Assembly: GCA_022036555.1 (NCBI GenBank)
Contig: CM039133.1
Coordinates: 5,955,184 to 6,019,183 of the forward strand
Reading direction: 5' to 3'
Origin: Microstegium vimineum
Lineage: Eukaryota > Streptophyta > Magnoliopsida > Poales > Poaceae
Length of the DNA: 64,000 nt
Every line of letters begins with the position of its first letter. The first letter of the stretch is position 1. Positions 33,192 through 45,706 of this stretch are shown here, piece after piece. The position numbers and the translations under genes were made by a program. The notes under the pieces are model-generated. The model saw nothing but the letters and a program-made list of their open reading frames with translations, was not told the DNA's origin and did no database searches.

Positions 33192-36100
33192 ATGGCCAAG
33201 TACAGCCTGCACGACCCCGATGCCTGGCTCCCGTCTTCGGCGACCGCCGCACGCCTAGGGGATCAGGTGGAGAGCGGCCTCCTCCAGCCTATCACCTCCG
33301 TCGACCGGCCGGAGTGGATGGTACCGCCGCAGGAGCACGCCGAGCCCAATCCGCCGGAGGGCTACATGGTGAGCTTCGAGGTCTTCCACCGGGCGGGGCT
33401 AGGCGTCCCTCCTAACCGTCTTCTGCACCTCACCCCCAACGGTATCTGTCATGCGGCAGTTTTCACCGCCATGTGTGAAGGGTACCTAGGAATCGAGCCG
33501 CACTAGGAGTTGTGGCTCCACCTGTTCGAGGCGAGCCTATTCCACGCGTCGGTCGGCCGCGGCAACCGCAAGATGGTCAGGACCGGGTGCTGCAGCATCG
33601 CCCTCAAGCGGACAGACAACTGGATCCCGGCGAAGCTCTCGTCGATCCACTCCGGATGGCATTCCGGGTGGTTCTACATGAGGAACGACGACGACTTGCT
33701 CCCCGCCTACACCGGGAGGACGATCGACTCGAAGGCCAACCACTGGAGGTACGGCGTCGAGAGGAAGAAGAAGTCGCGGCTCACCCACCTGCTTGACGCG
33801 ATCGACCGTCTGAAGAAGGCGGGACTCACGACGACTATCGTCGCGTCGGCTTTCCATCTGCGGCGGGTCGTGCCGTTGATGGCTCGACCTCTACGCCTCG
33901 ACGAGATGTGCCCGGGGGTCGACCTCACGGGGTGTCGCCTCATGGGGACGAGTTACCCCCCGAGAGGGTGGCCCGCCGCGTACGTGCCTCCTTCGCGGGC
34001 GTGTTCGAGGTCACTAGCGTCGCGAGCGTCCCCATGATGCTGGACCAGGGATACGTCCGGCTGGTATGACTCCCTTTCTCTGTTAGTGTTCTCGTGTTTG
34101 CCTTGTTCACCTTCTTTGCTTGCGTCCTGACTGCCTTGTGTTCCTCAGGGGGACGTTGTCTTCCGGAAGTTGCCTCCGCCGTTGAAGGAGGAGCAGGGCG
34201 ACTCCCAGGCGAGGTGCCTTCAAGCTGAGCAGGACAAGAGGACTAAGGACAAGGCGAAGAAGGACAAGGGCAAGCGGGCCCGAGAGAAGCGGGAGCGGGA
34301 GCAGCGCCGGGCCCGGCAGAGGCGGGCCGGCCTTTTCGAGGAGGAGTCGCCCTCGGAGGAGGATGAGGAAGAGGAGGAGAGCAGCGAGGGGGAGGCCAAG
34401 CCGCAGGGAGGGCTCGAGGAGGAACAAGCGGCGTCCGAATAGCAGAGGGCGGCCGTTGGGATCGGAGGAGGAGAGGGGTCGACGTCGAGGTCGGCCCCTA
34501 CTGGCGAGGTCGAGCCGCGGGGGGAACGCCCCGCGGCTCTTCAAGGCGAAGTGCCACGGCAGACGCACGGGCGATCGTCACGGTCCCCGTCGGGGGGGTC
34601 GATCGGGCACGCCTCCTGCGCCTACCCGGTCGAGCGCACGGGTGTCGGGCACGTCGGCGCAGAAGGGAGCTAGCAGGGGGACGACGGGATCGTCGTCGGC
34701 CCCCGCCCAGGAGACAGCGCTGGGGGCGGCCTCGACCCCCGCCGCGGACCGCGGGAGGAGTGGCTCCCGGCGCGTTCCGTTCAAGCCCCCGAGCGGTTCG
34801 AAGTCCGGTGGCCGGAACCCCATGACCCCGAAGGGGTAAGTTGCTTTTCTGTCGATCGAGTGGCTCGAGTGGGTCAAGTGTTTTTTCGTTGGTTATGACC
34901 CGTGCTTACCATTGCACATGGGTCTCTTTTTCGGGTCGAAGCGCTTGGCAGAGGACGCGTCCCTTGCCCCGGCCAAGAGGCTGAGGACGGAGGCTGCAGT
35001 CGAGGCGACCGTCGAGGCCAGTCCTGCTGCTCCATCCCCTTCGACACCCACCCCAGAGGCGGCGTGGGAGGCCAGGGCCCGAGAGGCGATGGGGCGAGGG
35101 GTGGCGCGGGCCGCCGCAGAGCTGGCCCAAGCGGGGGAGGAGGCGGGTCCGCCCGCCGCGCCGGCGAGGACCGCCGAAGTGGCGGGTGAAGCCGTGCCCG
35201 CCCACCTGTCGGAGGGAGGCGCACCCAGGGCCTCGGAAGGCGCGGGGCCCATGTCGACGGCGGTCGTGGCCGAGGGGGTCGAGCCCCAGGCCGCCTCAGA
35301 AGTGGAGGTGGTGGACGTGGCCTCCGCGGACGAGGAGGAGACCTCGGCTCGCCGACGCCGGGGCGGTGGCCCGAGAGCCTCGCTTCGTTGGAGGCGCGCC
35401 AGCAGCGTGAGCACGGGGGCACTGCTGCTGCTGCACCGGAGGTGTCTTTGCTGGTGGAGGAACCCTCCGCTAAAGAAGTGGCCGAGATGGTCGCCAAGCT
35501 GGTGGGCCCGGCGGAGATGGCCACGGCTCAGGCTCACTTCGAGTTCGGGCAGTCGTCATCTCGAGGTAATTCGTCCTCCGACTTAGTTGACCCGTAGCGG
35601 ATCTGCGGCGCTAGGTACTAATCGTTTGCCTTCTTCACCGTGCAAGGTTGTTCTCCCGGCCAGGACTTCCCCTGCCCAGGGGCGATGGCTCGGAGGGACC
35701 AGCGACGTCCTCGCAGGGTGGCCCCGAGGTTGGGAGAGCCCAGCTCAAGGGGGCTTCTCCCTTCGTTGCTTGGACGGAGAGGGTGGCACGCCACGGGGGT
35801 GGCCCTGAAATGCGCCGGGGCATCATGCGGGAGGTCCAGGAGAGGATCGACCGCCGCAGCGGGTTCTGGCGATAGGAGACCCTCAAGCTGGCTGACCCTC
35901 GAGACCCCGGGTGCACCGTCCTCAAGCTCGACGACCAGGCCGAGCTCGCGGAGTGGGAGCACCTGGAGGAGTTCCGGGCGTGGTTCGAGCACGCGGTGCG
36001 CCTGGCCGCGGAGGTTGCTGCCGTGGACCTGCATCGGGGGATGGAGGTGGGTTTCGTTTTTCCTTTGATTTTGCTTGGATTGTCTGACTGTTCTTTTCTG

Positions 36101-37301
36101 ATGATCTTCCTTTTCATCCTTGTCAGACATTGAGGGCGAGGTCGTACGACAAGTCCCAGTTTATCCTCCGGACGTAGGCGCAGCTCCCCGCCCTCCGTAC
36201 TTCGCTGGAGAAGGCGGAGGCCGAGGCCGCCCAGGTGAGAGCCGAGGCGGCAACCGCGCGAGAGGAGGCCAAGGCCGAGGTCGCCCACGCGAGGGCCGGG
36301 GTGCTGGCCGTGCAGGAGGCTGCTCGGGCCGCCCAGGAGACGGCGTAGTCGAGGATCGACGTCGCCCTCCAGGCGGTCATCGAGGTCGGGCAGCAGCGGG
36401 ATGCTGCCCAGGAGGCCGCCCGGCTGAAGGAGGAGCTGGCCCGGGCAGCTGAGAGCATCCGGGGGCTCCATGGGGACGTCGACGCCGTCTCCCGCGAACG
36501 TGACACGATGGTCGTTGTGGAGGAGAAGGCTCGGACCCGGATGGCCTCTCTGGGGGTGGTGGCGGCCAACAAGAAGAGAGCCCTCGATGACGCTGGCAAG
36601 GTCATCGAGGACCTCCAGGCTAGAGTCGGTGACCAGGCCGCGGAGCTTGTCGACGTCCGCCGCCGACTCGAGAGGACTGAGCAGGGCTACGCCACCCTGG
36701 AGGTGCATGCCCAAGGTAAGCTTTTTGAAAGTGTTGCTAAGTTTGCCCGGTCTCGACCCTTTTCCTGCTATTTTGGTTTTGACCGAGTTATGTGCTTGTT
36801 TTGGAAGAGCTCGCAGCAGAAAAGGCCTGAGCCCACGAGGACCTGACTAGTCTTCAGGGTCTCCTCGGGGCGGAGGCGGGCCTTAACGAGAGGCTCGAGG
36901 GCGCCATCTCCCCCTTCTGCGATGACCTCGGGGTCGAGCCGGAGCCAACGGTCGAGGGCGACGCTCGAGGAGACTCCCTGCTGCGCCGTTTCTACTCCAT
37001 GACGTAGGAGGTGACGGAGCAAGTCCGTGCTGCCCTGCATGTGGGCGTGAAGCGGGCGCTCGCGGTCGTCCGCTCGGGCTACGTCTACGACCTCAGCGTC
37101 ATCGCCAGCGGGTTCGTCACCGACCCGAGGCTGACTGACGAAGAGAACGAGGCGAGGTGCCATGAGCTGATCGAGCTTGTGGAGGTGTCGAGAGGCGAGC
37201 TGGCGAAGCTCTTCGAGCCTGAAGTGCTCCCTTCGGCGGACAGAGATGGCGCCGAGTACCCTAGGCCTGCGAGCCAAATCTGGACAAGAAGGTCCATGTA
37301 A
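33192..37301 (+). pseudogene. Antisense ORF of A2: Transposase_28-like domain plus coiled coil
   Basis: The plus-strand gene starts at ATG 33192 (MAKYSLHDPDAWLP). The first exon has VSFEVFHRAGLGVPPNRLLHLTPNGICHAAVFTAMCEGYLGIEPH, which resembles the Pfam 'putative gypsy type transposon' domain (Transposase_28). TAG at 33504 stands where Trp is usual. The frame continues to about 34068, with a one-base slip in a C run near 33958, ending at a GT donor. Later exons (from about 34150, 34910, 35650, 36126 and 36810) encode a basic/acidic segment, an Ala-rich region and a long coiled coil, ending at 37301. Further stops at about 36175, 36346, 36828 and 37006 break it. The gene lies antisense between pol and the 3' LTR. 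Its function is unknown. Confidence 0.65.
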
Positions 37302-37816
37302 TAGTTAGGCTTTTGTAATGATACAATGCCGAGCCCCTAGGGCTTCTTATATCTAATGCATTTTGTTCGAGATGCGTCTTGTTATTTTATTTCTCGAGTC
37401 GTCTGTGCTTTTCTTTGCCTGAGTCGTCGCTCATGGACTAAGTGTTCGACACACGCTCGTATCCCTAGAAGGGGGAGGAGCGAGTGGGGATACCATAGCC
37501 CTGTGGCATAGGAGATTCCCCGGCTCGATGACCCTCGACCCTTAGGGAGTTCGAGGCGTTTTTCACTTAGCCGTGAAGCATACTCGAGGCAAAGATCGAG
37601 AGGGAAAGCCAATTTTTGACAAAACGTTCAGGTTTTTAGGGGACTCAGGAGGGGGGTCCCCCCCTGTCAGCCCCCGAGGGAGGCTTGCCTTTGCCGGGGC
37701 AGAGTTGAGGCTACCTTAGAGTTATGAACGAATGTAGAATGTATTTCGAGAACATTTTATTTATTCATGATACGATAAGTGTTCATAATGCGGGAAATGT
37801 ACAAGGCGTCGAGGCC
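37302..37816. other. A2 spacer between antisense ORF and integrase end
   Basis: About 500 bp with no gene. The first part (TTTTGTAATGATACAATGCCG) looks like the 3' UTR of the antisense ORF. The rest shares sequence with A1 at 12583-12720. Confidence 0.55.
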
Positions 37817-39955
37817 TTAGGGATAGAAACGACGTAGCTGTTCGATGTTCCATGCGTTGGTGAGGATCTCGCCCTTTTCGTTCTTCGGCTTGTAAGTGCC
37901 GGGCTTCAGCACCTCTGCCACGATGAAGGGTCCCTCCCAAGGTGGCGTCAGCTTGTGACATCCCTTGTTGCTTTGTCGGCGGCGCAGAACGAGGTCGCCG
38001 ACGTCGAGGTCCCTTTTGCGTACGTTTTTGTCGTGGTAGCGCCGCAGCGTCTGCTGGTACTTTGCCGACTTGAAGAGGGCCACGTCTCGGGCTTCCTCGA
38101 GCTGGTCGAGGGAGTCCTCTCGAGCTGCTGCGTTGGCTTGCTCGCTATATGCCTTTAGTCGAGGGGACCCGTACTCGAGGTCAGTGGGGAGGACGGCCTC
38201 GGACCCATAGACCAAGAAGAACGGGGAGAACCCCGTGGCTCGACTTGGTGTCGTTCGGAGACTCCATAGGACAGCGGGCAGCTCATCGACCCATCTCTTG
38301 CCATTTCTGTTCAGCCGATCGAAGATCCTTGGCTTGAGGCCCTGCAAAACCATACCGTTGGCGCGCTCGACCTAGCCGTTAGTTCGAGGGTGGGCGACTA
38401 CAGACCAATTCACCCTGATGTGGTGGTGGTCACAGAAGTCCAGGAACTTTTGGCTTGTGAATTGCGTGCCGTTGTCGGTGATGATGACGTTGGGGACCCC
38501 GAAGCGGTGGATGATGTCGATGAAGAATAGCACAGCTTGTCGAGACTGGATGTTGGCGATGGGTCGAGCCTCGATCCACTTTGAGAACTTGTCTACAGCC
38601 ACGAGGAGGTGGGTGTGGCCACCCTTGGTTCTCTTCAGGGGGCCGACCATGTCGAGCCCCCATACTGTGAACGTCCAAGTTATGGGTATCATCTGAAGAG
38701 CTTGGGCGGGTAGGTGGGTCTGCCTGGCGTAGAATTGGCACCCCTTGCAAGATCGGACGAGTCTGGTGGCATCGGTGACGGCTGTCGGCCAGTAGAAGCC
38801 TTGTCGGAAGGCGCTTCCTACCAGCGTTCTTGGCGCCGCGTGGTGGCCGCAAGCCCCCGAGTGTAGATCCTTCAGCAATGCCCTCCCCTCCTCGAGGGTG
38901 AGGTAGCGTTGAAGGATCCCGGAAGGGCTACGTCGATACAGCTCGCGGCCATCCCCATACAAGACGTAGGTTTTGGCGCATCGGGCTATACGGCGGGCCG
39001 CCGTGCGGTCCTCTGGCAGCTCGCCCCGTGTCAGATACTCGAGGTAGGGTGCGCGCCAATCCTTCAGGGGGGGGGGGTTGGCACCGCGGCTGTCCCGTCG
39101 ATCTCCATGACTTCTTCCCCGTTCGAGGGGGGATCAGTCGAGGGGGGTGGATCGACCCCTTGCTCGAGGGCGGGAGCCCCCGAGCCTAGGTCGACGGATG
39201 GCTCGTGAATGTCCCTCGAAAAGACGTCGGGAGGGACTGTTCCTCGAGTGGACGCAATTTTGGCCAGCTCGTCGGCAGCTTCGTTGTGTCGGCGGGCGGT
39301 GTGGTTGAGCTCGAGACCGTAGAATTTGTCCTCGAGCTTTCAGACCTCCTTGCAGTAGGCTTCCATCTTGGGGTCGTGGCAGCTCGAATCTTTCATCACT
39401 TGGTCGATCACCAACTATGAGTCCCCCCGCACGTCGAGGCGTCGAACCCCGAGCTCGATGGCGATGCGCAGGCCGTTGACGAGGGCCTCGTACTCGGCTA
39501 CGTTGTTGGAGGCGGGGAAGTGGAGATGGATGACGTAGCGCATGTGAACCCCTGAGGGAGATATGAGTAGCAATCCGGCGCCTGCCCCGTCTTCATCAAC
39601 GATCCGTCGAAGTACATGGTCCAGAGCACGGTCCGAACTTGTGCCGGGGGTAGTTGGGTGTCGGTCCACTCTGCAACGAAATCTGCCAATACCTGAGACT
39701 TGATGGCCTTCCGAGGGGCGTAGGAGAGAGTTTCCCCAATGAGCTCGACCGACCACTTGGCGATTCTTCCAGACGCCTCCCAGTTCTGGATTATCTCTCC
39801 GAGGGGGAAAGATGAGACCACAGTAACCGGGTGGCCCAGGAAATAGTGCTGGAGCTTGCGCCGAGTGAGGACGATCGCGTACAACAGCTTCTGGATGTGG
39901 GGGTATCTTGTCTTGGTCTCGGAAAGTACCTCGCTCACGAAGTAGACAGGCCTCT
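37817..39955 (-). pseudogene. A2 pol, 3' half: RNase H domains and integrase
   Basis: Read downward from 39955: end of the RT-linked RNase H (YFVSEVLSETKTRYPHIQKLLYA), then a second RNase H with MYFDGSLMKTG, NNVAEYEALVNGLRIA and VRGDS typical of Tat elements. Next comes the integrase zinc finger (HSGACGHH...CKGCQ, about 38860-38740), the catalytic core (DMVGPL, ITDNGTQFTS, then VERAN) and the C-terminal domain ending WNIEQLRRFYP at 37817. Breaks include a frameshift near 39590, a stop in the RNase H at about 39415, a stop near 39340 and TAG at 38371 just before VERAN. Integrase would insert the cDNA; here it is inactive. Confidence 0.85.
39951..39955. repeat. Target-site duplication of B2 (left), CCTCT
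   Basis: Repeated exactly at 50202-50206; together they define the ends of B2 inside A2 pol. Confidence 0.92.
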
Positions 39956-41086
39956 TGTTGACACCAAAAACGTCAAGATTTGCGAACACCTCGGGCTATT
40001 ACCCAAAGCTCGGTATTCCGGAGGCGTGCCAGTCGATTTGACCAGTTAATCGACAAGGACGATAACTAGAACAAGATCCAATCCAAACAACAACGATGTG
40101 CCCAGATGCTGGGATTGAGGCTTGATCAGGATAACTAGAGCAGAGCTGAACGAGGCAACAGCGATGCGCCCGGATGCCAAAGCTCAGAGGTACTCCCACG
40201 CGGAACTTGCAAGGATTTGACGGAGATCAGGGTGATACAGCCCGTCGAAGCTTGAAGAACTCGTTGATAAACTACAGCTAATGCGGTAAAAGGTAAATTG
40301 TGATAAAAAGTAGAATAAGAATAAAATTGGTTTGTTTGATATTGGATTTTTTTTACACGTATCCCTCGGGCACATATTTATACTCCCGCATGGAGAGTTG
40401 TACAAAGACACGACTCGTATCCTTCCTAAAACAAACTCCCAACTTTAAGGAAACTGACTCATGCAGGAGTCGGATCTAAAACAATAATATTATTTTTCCT
40501 AAACAAACACACCTATTTTAACGGAAAACAAACGACTCATGCAAGAGTCAGACTCAAACTACTATAATAATACTGGTATAAAACCACCAGTTCCCTTATG
40601 CCTTTCCTTCGATGGAAACTTTTCATCAGCAGACCCCTTCAATCCGCGACTTCCTTCTCTGGCCACCCGTAGTCTTCTGCTGCCACTAAGTGCTAAATCA
40701 TGCCCATCGGCATCGGCAATACTTTCCCAATCGGCAATTGGCAATATCCCCTCATCGGCAACCTTGCACAGATGAATTGTCTTCCATCTATCAGTAATCG
40801 GCAACCACTCTTCATCGGCAATCGGCAATGTCCCCTTATCGGCAATCGGCAATGCCTCCTCATCGGCAATCGGCAATGTCTCCTCATCGGCAATCAGCGT
40901 CAGTAAGACTTCACGGATTAACCTTTGTCGGCAAAGATCATCCAGCCTCCATCGGCAGCGCACTTGGTCTTCCCGCAGCACCCTCATCGACAAGGTTGAC
41001 TCGTGATTTCCCGATGCCTATAGAAAACAGCCGTTGACCAGCCAATCCTTAGCTCATTTGACACGTGCTGAAAAACGGTGTCAACA
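39956..41086 (-). repeat. 3' LTR of B2
   Basis: A 1131-bp LTR from TGTTGACACC to GTGTCAACA. Minus-strand TATA-like TATAAATA at 40375-40382. The ATCGGCAA array is at 40700-40905, with three units of 27-28 bp at 40816-40898. The polypurine tract (minus strand CTGGGGGGGCATG) follows at 41087-41099. Confidence 0.9.
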
Positions 41087-41346
41087 CATGCCCCCCCAGT
41101 TTCGAGATGTATAATACTTTACATGCCGAAATTCTCTCCACTATAGCCGTTGATGTAGCCGTTACCTCCGAGATAGATGCACAATTTCCTCGATTTCCGT
41201 GCGTGGAACTGCAATTTAATAAAAAAATCCCTCGATCGTAGCACAAACAGTTGCAGACCACCTCGATCACCGCGCGTATCTACCGCGGACCTCTCCACAT
41301 TCCTGCACAGTGCGGATCGCAACCCCAAAATACCCCTGAGCAAGCT

Positions 41347-41353
41347 TATAAAA
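41347..41353 (+). promoter_or_regulatory. TATA box of the antisense PMD gene (B2)
   Basis: TATAAAA, exactly 164 nt upstream of the ATG at 41517, as in B1. Confidence 0.6.
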
Positions 41354-41516
41354 GTTACCGGATCAACACTACCTTTTTACCCCGAGTTCATTTCCACTTT
41401 CACCTCCCTTCCTTCATCTTCAACCTCCAGCCGCACCCTCGAAGAGCACCTGTCCGAGTAAGCAACAGTTCTTCTCCGCAATCCAAGGACGAACCGCAAG
41501 CACTCCTTCGACTCCA

Positions 41517-44500
41517 ATGACGATCCAAGTCGACATCCCCAAAGTGAGACCTACTTTCCTCCTAATCCAACCTTCTGCTGGTTCTTTTCTCGCACAGATC
41601 TGGATTTATCCCCTTCCCCTTCTGATTTTTCCTAGGAACTATACAACAAGGTAGTGATCCCACTTGCTGGTTCCACCTTTAGCTTCTTAGGCCCCATGGG
41701 CAATCCGGATCCCACCTTCATAATCAATGCAGAAACCAACCGGGTACCCTTCAGATCTGAGTGCTTCGGCTTAGGACTATGGAAAGATGCTTTCCGATCA
41801 TGGCCCAAGCCCACCAAGGGGTGGAAGAACTGGTACCTCAGGGTTGCTAGGGTGCAGCAAGTTTATTGGCAAGAGCGCAACTTGGATCAATGCATCCGGC
41901 TTTCCATTGCCGATACGGAGAGAAATGAGAACATGCTGATAGCTGCCTCCTACTTCTGGTCTGACACTATGAACGCTTTCCTTTTCCGACACGGACCAGC
42001 CACCCCGACCCTTGCCGATGTCCATATGTTGACCGGCTTGGACGTCTCTTCTGCCGATACCTTCACCTTATTCAATAGGAAAGCCGAGTACAAAGTGAAT
42101 ACTCGGAACATCGGCGGCTGGACAGGCTATATTCACGAGTGCCAGAAAACAGGATCGATAAACCAGAGAGAGCACGCCACTTTTCTGAATATGTGGTTAG
42201 AAAAGTTCATCTTCTGTGGCAGAGCAGTTGGACCCACTACCATGCATCTTTCAGCAGCTGAGCTACTTGCCGATGGGACGAGACTTCCCCTAGGCAGATA
42301 TCTTCTAGGATCAGTATATCGCCTTCTCCATCAAGTATCCCAAAAGTTACTGCTAGGCGAGCACATCGGCAATCTTGGGGGTCCCTAGTGGTTTATCAAT
42401 ATGTGGCTGAACGCACAGATGCAGAAAGCGCTTCAATTCGACTTGTTCGCTCAATGATTCCTGAGAGACTTATCGGAAGACCATCAGTGTAGGGATGATG
42501 AATCGGCAACTCGCCCTCCACTCAACTTTGGAGAGGCAATTATAGTGCTGTCAGGGACCAATGCCGATGTGGAGCAATTCGGTTTATTCTTTCAGAAGTT
42601 TTATAATGGAATTCCTGCCACAGAACGGCCCTGGTGGCCATATGCCGATGAGGACAACTAGTTCCCACTGCTGTTCAACCTTACCGATGGAATGTGCCTG
42701 AGAACCAGATAATTATGAAGGCCAACATCACTCCTCGAGCTATTCCAGTGAACATCTTCGGATTGGGAAAGAACGCCCCTCCATCATTTGAGTTCTACTA
42801 CCCATCGGTAGCGGCAAGACAACTGGCGTTCGGTCAACTGCCGATCAAGCTTTGTTACTCCAAGGTAGTGAAGCCTAGGCAGACATTCTGCAGTGCTCTA
42901 GACTGGAACAAGGTGGTCAACCTTCCTCCCAATGCCGATGTGTTAGACCTTGACCTGTCCTCCTGGTCACCAACTTCCTTTATTACAAATGAGTACAAGT
43001 CCTGGTGGCAAGAATGGAGGTGTCAGCTGTTTGCCAAGTCGTCGCATTATTATCGGCACATGATTGATGTCAATCACATCGTCCCCGATGACGCAGTAAG
43101 TTTTATTCCGATGCATTCCTTATTACTTTTTCCCTGTCATCGGCATCTGACCCCTTCACACTTAGCAGGTTGACGATCTGATTCCTCCGATGAGCAGGAG
43201 TGGCAAGCCCTTTAAACTTCGAATGATGAGTCCTGTATCACTCATCGGCAACAAGGCCCCCACATTAGCCGCCTTCACTCCTCAACAGGTACCTACGCCG
43301 ACACCTGCGAAAACCAAGGCTACATCGGCCGCTGCTGCTGCCCTGACGCGGGTGTTTGCAGTAAACCCATCTTCACTCACGCCGATTACATAATACCTCA
43401 TCGGCAATATTCTATCTTGTATAACTTGCATTGAATACTTTCAGGCTATGAGGTCATCGGCAGCTGCTCCAAGCAGACAAGCACCTCCAAGTTCGGCTGC
43501 CGATGCCCCCCAGTCCTCGTCGAAACGGGTTGGCTCCCCTGCCGCTGCACCAACGAAAAAGAGGCGCCTAAGGCTGGCTTCTCCTTCGCCACTGGCTCAA
43601 GTTGCACCACCAGCTGTCGGCGCGTCATCAGCAGAAACTCCCCCGACTCATATCCCTGATCAGCCGATGGACAACGTCCTCGGTCAGGAGACAGTTCCAC
43701 CCGCTGTAGCAGCGGAGGCGGCATCGACATCGGCACCGTCAGCCGAAGCTCCCGATGAAGAAACACCCGCAATGGCAGTGGAGGCGGCATCGGCATCGGC
43801 ACCGTTAGCCGAAGTCCCCGATGAAGAAACAACCGCAATGGCAGCGGAGGCGGCATCAACATCGGCATCGTCAGCCGAAGTCCCCGATGAAGAAACACCT
43901 GCAATGGCAGCGGAGGCAGCATCGACATCGGCACCGTCAGCCAAAGCTCCTGACAAGAGAGCGGCGTCGCCGCCACAAGAACCAGGCACTACATCGGAAG
44001 CGACGCCAACAACAACGTCACCAGCACCGACAGCGCCAAGTGCTTCCCTGATGGGAGTTCCTTTATCGGCAACTGCCGCCACTCTTCAGGATGAAGCTGG
44101 ACCATCCACCATGTCGAGCCCTAGGCAAGAGATTCACTTCAAGATGGTAAGTTAATCACTTAAAAATTCTAGTATAATCTTTCGATCGGCATATTTTAAC
44201 CCCTCTATTTTCAGGCCCAAGATTCTCCGGATAGTCTTTTCTCCTTCAGCCTCAACCCGCAGGATGAAGATGGACGCCAAGGCCTCCTCCAAGCAGACAG
44301 CCTGTTCTCCTTCGCAGTCGACATACCCGATGACGATGAGGAGGAAGAGAGCTTTGTCCCAGCTCTATCAGTAGAGATCAAGACCAAGCTTGAAGCACTG
44401 CTCTCCTTGCTGCTACAAGACACGTCCCAGCTCATTCAGGACTCATCAGCAGCAAGGGTCGCTTTCAAGGATATCCAAGGTCATCTCCCTGCCGATATGG

Positions 44501-44961
44501 AAGAAATCCTCCTCCAGGCAACCTTCCTCGACATCAAACAAATCCAGTACCAGAGGCTCTCCCGTCGCATTACCGATAGGGCTGCCCAATCCAAAAGCGA
44601 GGAAGAGAAGCTCAAGTTCAAAAACATTGCCGATGAAAAGCACAAGGGTATCGGCCAAGCAGAAGTCTCCATCAACGGCCTCGATCAAGAAATCATCCGG
44701 CTATCGGCCAAGAAAGAAGAGCTATTGGCCGAGTTACAAAAGGTCGAGGAGGATCTGACTGCAGCCAACCAGCAAAAAACTCAATTATCCGATACCATCA
44801 GGGTTCTGCGACAAGAAAGAGACCAGAATGCTCGACAAGCCATTTTGTGGAAGAAGAAGATCAAGCCAGTCGAGGGTTTTGCCGATGCCGACGCCAAGGA
44901 GATGGACGAGATAGAACAGATTCACATGCGTGCGATATCGGCCATTCACTCCTTGTTGTAA
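41517..44961 (+). pseudogene. Plant mobile domain (PMD) gene, antisense in B2, stops present
   Basis: First exon 41517-41543, intron 41544-41635, then a long PMD-like exon from 41636. It shares FLFRHGPATPTLADVHMLTGL, LLADGTRLPLGRYLLGSVYRLLHQ and, unlike B1, keeps the stretch RPWWPYADEDN and IPVNIFGLGKNAPPSFEFYYPS. A linker (43180-44150) is rich in Ser, Ala and Pro and contains four 22-residue repeats. The C-terminus (44217-44961) is a coiled coil rich in Lys, Glu and Gln. TAG replaces Trp at 42386-42388 and more stops follow (about 42455, 42659, 42709), so this copy is also non-functional. It sits between the pol scar and the 3' LTR on the opposite strand to gag. Confidence 0.7.
43715..43978 (+). 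repeat. 66-bp tandem repeat, four copies, in the PMD linker
   Basis: Units begin at 43715, 43781, 43847 and 43913 (GAGGCGGCATCR or GAGGCAGCATCG). They encode 22-residue units of the type EAASTSAPSAEVPDEETPAM. B1 has at most a degenerate trace at 5490-5690. Confidence 0.85.
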
Positions 44962-45084
44962 TCCATTTGTTGTATCGGCAAATATAACTTTGATACTTGA
45001 TTCTGACTTGTAACATAATATCAGTATGTTTCTACCGATGCGTATATAAATTTTCTTTCATCGGCATTCAACTGAGTACTATGC

Positions 45085-45510
45085 ATCTACCCATATACTA
45101 GGGTAATACTTCTTTAGATATTTACCATTGATCGCTCTAGAAAATGCAACTCCTTCGAGAGTTTCCAAAATATAAGCATTGCCAGGAGCAGATTGTCTTA
45201 CCCGATAAGGACCCTCCCAATTAGTAAATCGTTTTCCAACCTTAGAACATAGTCCCAATCGGTAAAATCAACTCTCATACCAGAGTACCATCGGCAAACT
45301 CCTTCGCCCAGTTATCGGCAACCGACACCATGACTTGTCGAATCGGCCAAAATCCTCCTTGAGTGAGCAGAACCTGGCGTTCAGCCCGACTGTTCGTTGA
45401 GGCAGCAATAATCGGCAACGAGGTTTCGTACTTCCGTTGGAACAAAACTGAGATGATACCGATAGACCCAACAAGGAACAACTCCTAAAATGCTTGTACC
45501 ACATAATTAA
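45085..45510 (-). pseudogene. pol scar of B2 (RNase H scrap joined to integrase C-terminus)
   Basis: On the minus strand about 45440-45370 encodes LPIIAASTNSRAERQ, an RNase H-like phrase. About 45240-45085 encodes FTNWEGPYRVRQSAPGNAYI, then TLEGV and NGKYLKKYYPSIW, the normal end of gypsy integrase. The intervening linker (LTQGGFWPIRQV, ADNWAKEFADG) is shared with B1. This is the only pol left in the element. Confidence 0.65.
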
Positions 45511-45706
45511 TCATCGCACGCAAGCACAGCAGAATCATTCTTCTAATCATTTCCCTCTGGCAATTAACAAATTCACCGGCAGTACCATTTCTAATACACC
45601 AACTGTTGACTCAACCGGCCGGTGCCCCCCAAATATAATAATTGGAATCGCCAGAGTTTGCCGAGTGCTACTCCCAAGTCAAACTGTCCAAGATCATTGA
45701 GCCCAG

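Noticed and set aside
34107..35537. Long minus-strand ORFs of 150-216 codons in the A2 antisense gene
   Set aside because: GC-rich DNA yields long frames by chance; the plus strand carries the Transposase_28-like and coiled-coil coding signal and GT-AG exon borders.
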